Origin: Candidatus Blautia equi
GTDB taxonomy: Bacteria > Bacillota > Clostridia > Lachnospirales > Lachnospiraceae
Direction of reading: 5' to 3'
NCBI GenBank assembly: GCA_018064695.1
Contig: JAGHUU010000189.1
Span: forward strand, 1 to 11,629
DNA: 11,629 nt
The position numbers were made by a program, and so were the translations under genes. Position 1 is the first letter of the stretch. Each line of letters starts with the position of its first letter. Below are positions 1-7,812 of this stretch, in pieces. The notes under the pieces were generated by a model. It was not told the DNA's origin. It saw nothing but the letters and a program-made list of their open reading frames with translations, and searched no databases.

Positions 1-2563
1 TGTGAAGGGTGGAGACGGTCATGCGCTCTTTAGAAAGAATGGCGTCCGCGCCCAGGCCCAGATCCGGATGAACCAGAAGTTTGGCGTTCACATCCTGGAA
101 ATTAAAGGATTTTCCCATACCTGCCAGGATCACCACCGGGAACTCCAGACCTTTGCTCTTATGGATGGTCATGATGCGCACCGCACCGCTGCCCGCATCG
201 GCCAGGTTTACCTCGCCGAAATCCACCTCGTATTTCTGCAGCTTCTCTATATATCGAATAAAGTTAAACAGTCCTCTGTAGCTGGTCTTCTCGTAGTCCA
301 TGGCCTTTTCCACCAGCATGTTCAGGTTGGCGTATCGCTGGGCACCACCCGGAAGAGCTCTGGCAAAGCTGCCGTAGCCGGTCTCCTTCAGCACCCGGGC
401 AATAAGCTCATGGATCGGTGTGTACTCAGCAAGATCCCGCATTTTGTTAAGAAGGGTAAGGAATTTCTGCAGGCGGTCTCGTCGTTCCTCCTGCTCCGGA
501 TCCATAAAGAAAGTGTTCTCCTGCTCCTTCACATAGACCAGAAGACTCTCATAGAGGGTCTCTTTTTTCTTTTCCCGCTTCACGCGCTCTCTTATAAAGG
601 CCAGTTCCTCCGCGGAGCATCCCACAATCGGGGATTTCAGCACTGCTGCCAGCGGAATATCCTGCATAGGGTTGTCGCAGATCCTTAAGTAATTTAAAAC
701 GGTGACGATCTCCAGCGCGGAAAAATATCCGGTTCTGGATGCCGTATAAGCCGGGATTCCCTGGGATTCAAAGACTTTTGAGAAGTCCTCCGCCCAGCCG
801 CTGGCGGTTCTTAAAAGCACCACGATATCGCCGAATTCCACCGGACGGTATGCGCCTGTGGCCGCATCCACCACCTGTTCTTTTCCCACCATGCTTCTGA
901 TCTTCTGGGCAATGGCCAGGGCCTCCAGTTCCCTGTCTGTCTCCGCCGCGTCGTCGTCCAGAAGCTCCTCCGCATCTTTTTCAACCAGAAGAAGCTCTGT
1001 TTTTCTGAAGGATGGATCATCCCCCTCCGGGAAGGATGCGCCGGGGTAGAGTGCCGCCGCCTCATCGTAGGAAATACCGCCCAGGTCTTCTCCCATGACC
1101 TGACGGAAAATATAGTTTACACTCTCAAGCACCTCCGGACGGCTTCGGAAATTTTTGTGCAGGTCGATTCTCTGCTCTTTGGAATCTGCGGTCTCGTAGG
1201 TGTGATATTTCTCCATAAAAAGCTCCGGTCTTGCCAGACGGAACCTGTAAATACTCTGCTTTACGTCTCCAACCATGAAGACATTTTTTCTTCCGTTTAC
1301 CCAGCCGGAAACGCCTTTGGTCAGGAATTCCTGGATCAGGTTGCTGTCCTGATACTCATCCACCATGACCTCATCAAACTTCTCGGAAAGCTCTGCTGCC
1401 GCCTGGGTCATCTCATAGCTTCCGTCCTCTTTCTTCTTCATCAGGATCTGCAGCGCAAAATGCTCCATATCCGTGAAGTCCAGAAGGTTCTTCTCCCGCT
1501 TCTTTTCGGAGAACTTCGCTTTAAAGGCGCGGACCAGATCCGCCAGTGCCTCCATGGAAACTCTGCAGCATTTTACCGCTGCGAGGATCTGCTCCTCTGT
1601 GCCGGAAAAATAGCGCTCGCCAAGGTCCTTTAAGGATCCCTTCAGTTCTTCTCTTAAAGCCTTCACCATCTCCTTAATGTCCGGCTCCGCATCCATCTTT
1701 TTGGTGGAGAGGCGGGCAAAGGAAAGGGATGCCATAGCGGCGGAAACACTGTCGAAATCCTCTTTTTTCATCAGGCTCTCCAGGCTGTGGATCAGTTCCA
1801 GGTCCTCGTTCAGGGCATCCTCATAGAGATAAGGGCCGCCGTCACGCACGCAGATCAGCTTTGCCTCCCGGGCAACGCGCTCTGCCTCCTTAAGATCCTC
1901 AAGGGCTGCCTGCCAGAGCATCTTCATGGTCTCCGTCTCCCGGAGCTCCTCCACAGTCTCCACCTGATAGTATTTCATAGCGTCTGAAAGCCACTGCTCC
2001 GGATCGGGATTGCTCATGGAGCTGTCGTATACCTGCAGGATCAGACCGCGGATGCCGTCGTCTGTCTTTCCCGCAGCATAGCATTCTGTAAATTCCAGAA
2101 ATGCCGGATCCTTCTTCTCATAAAAGGACTCCAGTACTTCGTTTAAAACATCTTCTCGTAAAAGCTTTAATTCGCCCTCATCCGCCACGCGGTAGCCCGG
2201 ATCCAGGTCGATCAGGTGAAAATAATTCCGGATCAGGTATCCGCAGAAGCCGTCGATGGTGTTGATCTGAGCTGTGTGGATAAGGCTGCTCTGGCGCTGC
2301 AGATTCTCATTGTCCGGATCCTCATAGATGGCCGCTTCCAGCGCTGCGGAAATACGCTCCTTCATCTCCCCTGCTGCTGCGCGGGTGAAGGTCATGATGA
2401 GCAGGCGGTCGATATCCACCGGATTCACCGGATCTGTCAGCTTCTGAATAATTCGCTCTACCAGAACGGCGGTCTTTCCGGAGCCTGCTGCCGCACTTAC
2501 CAGAATGTTTCTGCCTCGAAGGGAAATGACCTGTTTTTGTTCATCTGTCCAGTTTCGACCCAT
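1..2563 (-). CDS. addA: AddA, helicase-nuclease subunit A (5' part; C-terminus outside window)
   Basis: AddA is the motor and one nuclease subunit of the AddAB complex, which resects double-strand DNA breaks for RecA loading. About 854 codons are visible; the family is usually near 1,200 residues, so the C-terminal nuclease lies beyond the left edge. UvrD-like superfamily 1 helicase motifs are clear: Walker A AAAGSGKT at residues 24-31, a motif Ia region reading AQINTIDGFC, Walker B VDEYQDSN with D402 and E403, motif III GDVKQSIYRFR from G432, and motif V IHKSKGLEF around H801. No frameshift or stop was noticed in the visible part. The ATG start is set by a GAGGAGGAG sequence just upstream, inside the end of addB; only one base separates the addB stop from this start. 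Translation is therefore probably coupled to addB (inference). Identity is firm from the motifs and from the AddB neighbour. Confidence 0.96.
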   Translation of the reverse strand, partial: MGRNWTDEQKQVISLRGRNILVSAAAGSGKTAVLVERIIQKLTDPVNPVDIDRLLIMTFTRAAAGEMKERISAALEAAIYEDPDNENLQRQSSLIHTAQINTIDGFCGYLIRNYFHLIDLDPGYRVADEGELKLLREDVLNEVLESFYEKKDPAFLEFTECYAAGKTDDGIRGLILQVYDSSMSNPDPEQWLSDAMKYYQVETVEELRETETMKMLWQAALEDLKEAERVAREAKLICVRDGGPYLYEDALNEDLELIHSLESLMKKEDFDSVSAAMASLSFARLSTKKMDAEPDIKEMVKALREELKGSLKDLGERYFSGTEEQILAAVKCCRVSMEALADLVRAFKAKFSEKKREKNLLDFTDMEHFALQILMKKKEDGSYEMTQAAAELSEKFDEVMVDEYQDSNLIQEFLTKGVSGWVNGRKNVFMVGDVKQSIYRFRLARPELFMEKYHTYETADSKEQRIDLHKNFRSRPEVLESVNYIFRQVMGEDLGGISYDEAAALYPGASFPEGDDPSFRKTELLLVEKDAEELLDDDAAETDRELEALAIAQKIRSMVGKEQVVDAATGAYRPVEFGDIVVLLRTASGWAEDFSKVFESQGIPAYTASRTGYFSALEIVTVLNYLRICDNPMQDIPLAAVLKSPIVGCSAEELAFIRERVKREKKKETLYESLLVYVKEQENTFFMDPEQEERRDRLQKFLTLLNKMRDLAEYTPIHELIARVLKETGYGSFARALPGGAQRYANLNMLVEKAMDYEKTSYRGLFNFIRYIEKLQKYEVDFGEVNLADAGSGAVRIMTIHKSKGLEFPVVILAGMGKSFNFQDVNAKLLVHPDLGLGADAILSKERMTVSTLH

Positions 2564-2564
2564 G

Positions 2565-5500
2565 TCACTCCTCCTCTTCCTCTGCGATCAGCTTCCAGAT
2601 CTCCTCGCCGGAATACTGCTTTAATCTTCTGTGTTCATAGCCCGGTATCTTCTGGTCGTAACCGCAGACACCCATATACGGGCAATAGCTGCAGGCATCT
2701 TTTTTATTCAGCTCATAAGGTGCCACGGAAACATCTCCATCCAGAATGGCCTCCTGAATGTGGGAGATCTTATGCTTTACATACTCTCCCAGCTGGGAAA
2801 ATTGCTCTCTGGTTGCCACAGAGGATGTTCTCCGGAAGCTTCCGTCTTTATTGATTCCAACAGGAATAGAGGATAAGGTGACATCCAGCTTTTCCGCCAC
2901 CGCGCGGTCCGCCTGCACAAGACCGTTCATCTTCAGTTCCTTTAAAATTTTCGTCTGTACACTGCTGATATCTTCCTCCATCCGTGCCTGGATCATAGGA
3001 TCCTTCACGTTATAGTAGAAGATGCCGGCAGGCTCTATCTCTTTTTCAGGATAGTCCAACGCTGCCTGCTGAAGGGCTGCATCCAGATAGATCATCAGCT
3101 GCAGCTGCAGTCCATGATAGAGTGCCACCAGGTCAAAGGAGGTATTGCCGGTCTTATAGTCCATAACTTTTACATAGACCTTCTCCTCTTCCTCCAGGAT
3201 ATCCACCCTGTCGATTCGGCCGCCGCCAAAGGAGACCTCAAAGCCCTTCGGCTCAAAAGCACCGTTTTTCAGCTGTTCCTGCAAAGCCCATACGGTGCGG
3301 TACAGCATTCTGCGGCAGCGCTCGATCATATAGCTGTTGCGCTCGCTGCTCTTAAGAATGGTATTTCCGTAATCCGCAGATACATCCTCCAGACACTGAT
3401 CCACCAGGGCGTTTCTCTCTTCCTCCGTCATGGTGTTCCAGTGATAGCCGTGGGTGTGCACTGCCTCCGCAAACTGCTCCAGCACACTGTGCATGATATT
3501 TCCCATATCCATGGCGCGGAACTCATATTCCGCACGCTCTGCAAGATTCAGGCCATAGCGAAGGAAATGAGCAAAAGCACAGGCTGCGTAGCGCTCCAGT
3601 CTGGTCGCATTATGTGGGGAGATCTCCCCATACAGAACCTTGGCCACGGCACGGCTGATCTTATCCACCGGCTTCTTTGTAAAGGAGGCCTGCACCAGGC
3701 TTTGAATCAATGTACGATAATCGGGACTGTTTAAATACCAGGAATACAGTTCCTTAAAGATCGGATCTTCCTCCCGGCGCTCCGGTTCCAGAAGTCCCTG
3801 CAGGAAATAGTCAAGGGCCATACCGGGAGCCTGCAGAAGGTCCATAGGTTCCCCTTTTCCGCCGGCTTCCGCCACGGTGAGATCCGGGTACAGCTTCTCT
3901 ATGGAGCCGATCAGATAGGCAGGGCTTAAGGATTCTCCCTTGGCGTTAGACTGGCTGTAGGAAAGGCACAGCACTTCCGATGGTTTGGTCAGGTTCTGGT
4001 AGAGGTAGAAGCGCTGCATGTTCATAAGGACCTTAGGTCCCGGTGCCAGCTCTATGCCGCGCTCTCCAAGGAATTCTCTGTCCATCTCTGTGAGCAGACC
4101 GCCTCCGTCTGTGCTTTTGGGAATATTTCCCTCATTCACACCGGTGAAGAACAGCACGCGGATGTCCTTCAGACGGGTTCTCTGCATATCCCCCACCAGT
4201 ACTTCATCCATACTTGGCGGAATCAATGCCACCTTGGCTTCCGATAATCCGGTCTCCAGGATCTGACGGAAGTCTTTGGCGCTGATGGTCTGATCCCCAA
4301 GGATCTCCACCATCTTATCCAGCAGGTTCATAACAATGCCGTAGATCTGGGCGTACTCCTTCTCCATGGCCTTCTCGCCGCGTTTTCCGAAAGCCACCTC
4401 TTTCTGATGCAGCTTTTCCTGAATGCGGCTGTCTGCAATAAAGCTGTAAATGCCCTCCACAAAGCTGCTGACGGTCTTCTTTCCACCTGTGAGGGTGGCG
4501 CGGAGCATGTCAGTCTCCTGAAGAAAATGTTCTCTGCTCTCGTTCAGCGTCAAGATCTTATCCGGCGCCATGTCTCTATATACACGCACCCAGGTTTCCG
4601 CCCACTTTTTATAGCCGCGGATTCCAAGGGCCAGTACGTAATTCTCCAGATCATCGATCTCTTCTCTTGAAAGATCCGACATGCCGGCGCGCAGGTAACG
4701 GAACACGGTCTCATAAGTGAAGCCGGAGGTCACCATCTCCACTGCGGCGCGGAGGTATTCCACAAAAGGATTCATAAGCACAGAGTGCTTCTCGTCAATA
4801 AAGCATGGGATGCCGGCCTCTGTGAATGCCTGTCTGGCCACCATTCCGTAGGTCTCCAGATTTCCCGTTACCACCGCCATTTCACCGTAACGATATCCTT
4901 TTTCACGGACATAGTACAGCATGCGGCGGGCGATCTCCTCCATCTCCCTGGCCGGGTTAGCGGCGCGGAAGATCTGGATCTCCTCCTGTTCTCCCTCATA
5001 CATCTCTTTTTTATAGCGGAACAGGTTCTGTTCCAGAAAGGCGATGGCAGGTGCTTTACAGAATCTGGAATTCTCTCCCGGCGCGATCTTTACCGGATCC
5101 TCAAGATCCTTTGTGAGGGGTGCCAGGGTCTGGACCATTTTTCGGCTCATGTAAAAGAGCTGGTGTGGTCTTGCAGGCGCAAAGGCATTCTCCTTCACAT
5201 CCATGGTTACAGTCACATATATTTTCTGACAGAGAACCAGAAGCTCTCTGATCACTTTATTCTGAATCGGGGTAAAACCGGTGAAGCCGTCCAGCAGGAT
5301 CACGCTGTCCTTCAGTTTTTCGGAAAGGGGCAGTACTTTTAAGAGCACATCCAGCACTTCCTCCGCAGTCATGTAATGGCCGCTCAGGAATTCCCGGAAG
5401 CCGCGGTAGATCACGCCGGCGTCCTGAAGCTTCATCTCCAGCAGCTTTTTGTCCCCGGCATCGGCGATCATCTGCTGCAGGTCATCCTCCTGAATGTCAT

Positions 5501-5894
5501 ACTGCATAAACTCGGAGAGCAGGGATTTCATCTCGGAGAGATAGCCCGGCTTCTTCATCTGGGTGCGCAGGTAGACCAGGTTTTTCTCCTCTTTCTGAAT
5601 GATCTTCTGGAGTACCATGCTCTTTCCGGTCTCCTCCAGAAGGCCGCGGCTGTCACCGCCCACCTCCTCAAAAACGCGGTAAGCCAGTCTCTCAAAGCTC
5701 AGTATGTCGATATTTAAAATGCCTTTTCCCGGGTGCATCTCCACCAGTGTCTTCTGGGTCTGCATGGTAAACTGCTCCGGAACGATCACATAGTAGGTGG
5801 TCTCCGGGTGTTTCATGGATTCCTCTATGACAGTCCGGTAGGAATAATAGGATTTTCCCGCTCCGGAATTTCCAATGATAAACTGTAATGACAT
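2565..5894 (-). CDS. addB: AddB, helicase-nuclease subunit B
   Basis: AddB partners AddA in processing double-strand DNA ends; in the family it supplies a second RecB-type nuclease and the Chi-recognising scaffold. The complete 1,109-residue protein is close to the B. subtilis length. The N-terminus has a Walker A-like GNSGAGKS (residues 8-15), and LLDGFTGF near residue 202 takes the place of a canonical DE Walker B, consistent with the degenerate helicase fold of AddB. The C-terminal nuclease shows GNIMHSVLEQF with H802, GRIDRVD, then DYKTG with D912 and K914, and QLQLMIYL. Four cysteines fit the known 4Fe-4S staple: C772, then C1068, C1071 and C1077 (C-x2-C-x5-C). The protein ends in five glutamates. 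It lies 64 bases after hslO and one base before addA. Its own Shine-Dalgarno is weak (GGTGA at short spacing, or AGGAA further away), so expression may depend on upstream translation or on RNA structure. Confidence 0.97.
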   Translation of the reverse strand: MSLQFIIGNSGAGKSYYSYRTVIEESMKHPETTYYVIVPEQFTMQTQKTLVEMHPGKGILNIDILSFERLAYRVFEEVGGDSRGLLEETGKSMVLQKIIQKEEKNLVYLRTQMKKPGYLSEMKSLLSEFMQYDIQEDDLQQMIADAGDKKLLEMKLQDAGVIYRGFREFLSGHYMTAEEVLDVLLKVLPLSEKLKDSVILLDGFTGFTPIQNKVIRELLVLCQKIYVTVTMDVKENAFAPARPHQLFYMSRKMVQTLAPLTKDLEDPVKIAPGENSRFCKAPAIAFLEQNLFRYKKEMYEGEQEEIQIFRAANPAREMEEIARRMLYYVREKGYRYGEMAVVTGNLETYGMVARQAFTEAGIPCFIDEKHSVLMNPFVEYLRAAVEMVTSGFTYETVFRYLRAGMSDLSREEIDDLENYVLALGIRGYKKWAETWVRVYRDMAPDKILTLNESREHFLQETDMLRATLTGGKKTVSSFVEGIYSFIADSRIQEKLHQKEVAFGKRGEKAMEKEYAQIYGIVMNLLDKMVEILGDQTISAKDFRQILETGLSEAKVALIPPSMDEVLVGDMQRTRLKDIRVLFFTGVNEGNIPKSTDGGGLLTEMDREFLGERGIELAPGPKVLMNMQRFYLYQNLTKPSEVLCLSYSQSNAKGESLSPAYLIGSIEKLYPDLTVAEAGGKGEPMDLLQAPGMALDYFLQGLLEPERREEDPIFKELYSWYLNSPDYRTLIQSLVQASFTKKPVDKISRAVAKVLYGEISPHNATRLERYAACAFAHFLRYGLNLAERAEYEFRAMDMGNIMHSVLEQFAEAVHTHGYHWNTMTEEERNALVDQCLEDVSADYGNTILKSSERNSYMIERCRRMLYRTVWALQEQLKNGAFEPKGFEVSFGGGRIDRVDILEEEEKVYVKVMDYKTGNTSFDLVALYHGLQLQLMIYLDAALQQAALDYPEKEIEPAGIFYYNVKDPMIQARMEEDISSVQTKILKELKMNGLVQADRAVAEKLDVTLSSIPVGINKDGSFRRTSSVATREQFSQLGEYVKHKISHIQEAILDGDVSVAPYELNKKDACSYCPYMGVCGYDQKIPGYEHRRLKQYSGEEIWKLIAEEEEE
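2568..2576 (-). promoter_or_regulatory. addA ribosome binding site inside addB
   Basis: GAGGAGGAG on the minus strand contains AGGAGG six bases before the addA ATG. The same bases encode the last Glu codons of AddB, so the poly-Glu tail and the Shine-Dalgarno share sequence. This fixes the addA start and suggests translational coupling. Confidence 0.8.
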
Positions 5895-5924
5895 TGTTTC
5901 ACCGATTCCTTTTTTATAGAGAAA

Positions 5925-5948
5925 GACCGCCTATGGTTCCCGGCGGCC
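5925..5948 (-). terminator. Weak hairpin between hslO and addB (attenuator or RNA-processing candidate)
   Basis: On the minus strand GGCCGCC pairs with GGCGGTC: seven base pairs including one G-U, around a ten-base loop. It starts ten bases after the hslO stop. The downstream TTTCTCT is a poor U-tract, so full termination is unlikely. It could attenuate transcription or stabilise the hslO message. The pairing is visible in the sequence; the function is inferred. Confidence 0.35.
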
Positions 5949-5958
5949 CTTAACCTTT

Positions 5959-6840
5959 TTATCTTCTTGCTCTCTGCAGGATCTCTTTCAGATCCTCCAC
6001 AGTAAACTCATAGTTGGTATTGCAGAAATGGCAGTTCAGCTCTATGGATTTTCCCTCCTGGATCATCTCGTTCAGGTCTTTTCGTCCGATGCTGATGAGG
6101 GCTTTCTCCACGCGCTCCTTGCTGCAGTTGCAGTAGAACTCTGTAGGGATGCGGTCGGTGATCTCCAGATCAAAGCCGTCCAGCACCTGCTCCAGCAGGC
6201 TCTCAGGGGTGTGGCCCTGATCCAGAAGTGTGGTTACGGAGCTGATCTTTCCAATGTTCTGCTCCAGCTTTGCAATGGTCTCCTCCTCCGCAAAAGGCAT
6301 GAGCTGCACAATGAAGCCGCCGGCGGTTCTCACGGTATTATCTTTATTCATGAGTACGCCAAGGCCTACTGCGGATGGAACCTGCTCACTGGTAACGAAA
6401 TAGTAGGTCAGGTCCTCTGCGATCTCGCCGGTCTGGAGGATTACCTGTCCTAGGTAAGGCTCCTTTAAGCCAAGGTCCTTGATAACGCTGATGTAACCCG
6501 CACCAACGGCACCGGATACATCCAGCTTGCCTTTGGAGTTAGCAGGAAGTAAAACATCAGGATTTCCCACATAACCTTTTACTCTTCCCTGGGAATCCGC
6601 AGTGACTGTGATGCCACCTATCGGGCCGTCCGCGCGGATCTGAAGAGTCAGCACATCCTTTTCACCCTTCATCATAATTCCCATCATGGCGCCTCCGGTG
6701 AGAAGACGGCCAAGGGCTGCGGTAGCCACTGGGCTGGTGTTGTGATGTGCTCTTGCTGTCTCTACGATATCTTTTGTCAGGGCTGCAAACACACGGATCT
6801 GGTTATTTGCCGCCATTCCTCTTACTATATAATCGCTCAT
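5959..6840 (-). CDS. hslO: Hsp33, redox-regulated chaperone
   Basis: Hsp33 is a cytoplasmic holdase switched on by oxidation and unfolding; in the reduced form a C-terminal zinc site keeps it inactive. The 293-residue length is normal for the family. The N-terminal beta-rich domain is recognisable from the opening IVRGMAANNQIRVFAA and from GGITVTADSQGRVKGYVGNP. The zinc-binding cysteines are all present: C237 and C239 in YCNCSKER, and C270 and C273 in CHFC, followed by an EDLKEIL helix typical of the end of the protein. The ATG is preceded by AAGAAGGA at about five bases. It begins 47 bases after the methyltransferase stop with no terminator between them, so the two are probably co-transcribed and run on into addB. 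Nothing is missing or truncated. Confidence 0.97.
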   Translation of the reverse strand: MSDYIVRGMAANNQIRVFAALTKDIVETARAHHNTSPVATAALGRLLTGGAMMGIMMKGEKDVLTLQIRADGPIGGITVTADSQGRVKGYVGNPDVLLPANSKGKLDVSGAVGAGYISVIKDLGLKEPYLGQVILQTGEIAEDLTYYFVTSEQVPSAVGLGVLMNKDNTVRTAGGFIVQLMPFAEEETIAKLEQNIGKISSVTTLLDQGHTPESLLEQVLDGFDLEITDRIPTEFYCNCSKERVEKALISIGRKDLNEMIQEGKSIELNCHFCNTNYEFTVEDLKEILQRARR

Positions 6841-6887
6841 ATCTATCCTTCTTTTCTATAAACTCTTTGTATTCTGAAATCTATGAT

Positions 6888-7649
6888 TTATTCCCAGCTC
6901 TTGCCGCATTCCTGCGCCACAAAGGTCAGGCGCTCGGAATCCTCGCGGGGCTCATCAAGCGTGTAGGCATCGTAGACGGCCAGAAGCTTCATGCCTGCCT
7001 CCTCTATATAGCGGCAGATCTCTTCCTTTGTGTAGGCTCTCTGGTAATGCTCTTCCTCGCTCTTTTCATAGAGGCCGTCCTCACGGGGAAGGAAAAGGGT
7101 GAGACCATAGACATTGATCTTCTCCTCCGGATCGTAGCTGTTTTCCCAGATGAAGCTTCCGTCCTCTCTGTTCTCTGCAATCACCCGGTCACCTAAAAGC
7201 TCACGGTACTTATATTCTGTATTGATATCAAAAATGAAAACGCCCTGGGGATCCAGATAGTTGTTGGCAAGGCGGAACACCTGCTTTACGTCCTCCTCCT
7301 CGGTGAGGTAGTTCAGGCAGTCGCACACGCTCACAATGGCACGCACGGTTCCGTACAGTTCAAAGTCCTGCATATCCTGCAGAAGGTAGAGGATGTCATA
7401 GCCGGACTCCACGCGCTTTTCCATGGCCTCCGCCAGCATCTCCTCCGCGTTGTCCACGCCTATCATGTCATAGCCGTAACCCGCAAGGATCTCCGTCATG
7501 GTACCTGTTCCGCAGCCCAGCTCCAGAACCAGTCCGTCGGACACGCCGTACTCTTCCAGACGTTCCTTAAGATAAGCGCCCCATTCCTCGTAGTCCACAT
7601 TATCCATAAACATATCATACACATGGGCAAAATCACTGTAGGCTTCCAT
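6888..7649 (-). CDS. Class I SAM-dependent methyltransferase, YqeM-like
   Basis: This is a small soluble 253-residue methyltransferase with a Rossmann fold. Motif I is VLELGCGTG (residues 41-49), the acidic end of strand two is D66 in IGVDNAEEML, and QDMQDF around D92 is the expected adenine-contacting loop. SVCDCLNYL follows at the motif IV position. The opening, with FAHVYD and a DYEEW-like segment, together with the CDCLNYL segment, resembles the YqeM group of Firmicutes, whose substrate I do not know; this likeness is from memory, not a search. The start is well supported by AGGAGG five bases upstream. It is the first gene of the probable transcription unit methyltransferase-hslO-addB-addA, with a promoter candidate about 45 bases upstream. 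The substrate cannot be read from the sequence. Confidence 0.88.
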   Translation of the reverse strand: MEAYSDFAHVYDMFMDNVDYEEWGAYLKERLEEYGVSDGLVLELGCGTGTMTEILAGYGYDMIGVDNAEEMLAEAMEKRVESGYDILYLLQDMQDFELYGTVRAIVSVCDCLNYLTEEEDVKQVFRLANNYLDPQGVFIFDINTEYKYRELLGDRVIAENREDGSFIWENSYDPEEKINVYGLTLFLPREDGLYEKSEEEHYQRAYTKEEICRYIEEAGMKLLAVYDAYTLDEPREDSERLTFVAQECGKSWE

Positions 7650-7692
7650 TTCTTCCTCCTGTTTCTCCCTTTAAAAGGCAATACTTGGTTTT

Positions 7693-7721
7693 ATTGTATC
7701 AAAAAAGTGCAGAAAATAACA
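7693..7721 (-). promoter_or_regulatory. Promoter candidate for the methyltransferase-hslO-addBA unit
   Basis: On the minus strand TGATACAAT gives an extended -10 (TG, one base, TACAAT; the hexamer is at 7693-7698). The hexamer 17 bases upstream, TGTTAT, is a poor -35, which an extended -10 can tolerate. It lies 43 bases before the methyltransferase ATG and just downstream of the terminator of the preceding gene, where a promoter is expected. Confidence 0.45.
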
Positions 7722-7768
7722 GAGTTTTTTGCTTTGGCGGTATGCGGTGCTCACCTGCGGATGAGCGC

Positions 7769-7797
7769 AAAAAAGGACTGCGGTGTTTCCGCAGTCC
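7769..7797 (-). terminator. Strong intrinsic terminator after the lipoprotein gene
   Basis: On the minus strand GGACTGCGG, a five-base loop AAACA, and CCGCAGTCC form a perfect nine-base-pair stem followed at once by six T. It lies 15 bases after the lipoprotein stop codon and separates that gene from the methyltransferase unit. There is no comparable T-tract right beside the stem in the other direction. Confidence 0.93.
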
Positions 7798-7812
7798 CTT
7801 TAGTTTTTCTGA

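Noticed and set aside
2..688. Long plus-strand open frame opposite addA (and similar ones at 1157-1633, 3114-3734, 4785-5342 and 8951-9550)
   Set aside because: They lie antisense to genes with full family motifs, encode no recognisable domain, and lack ribosome sites or promoters that I could see. They are mirror frames of codon-biased genes.
7749..7766. Small hairpin (GCTCA / TGAGC, eight-base loop) just past the lipoprotein terminator
   Set aside because: Only five base pairs, no T-tract and no clear promoter overlap; it is easily explained by chance.
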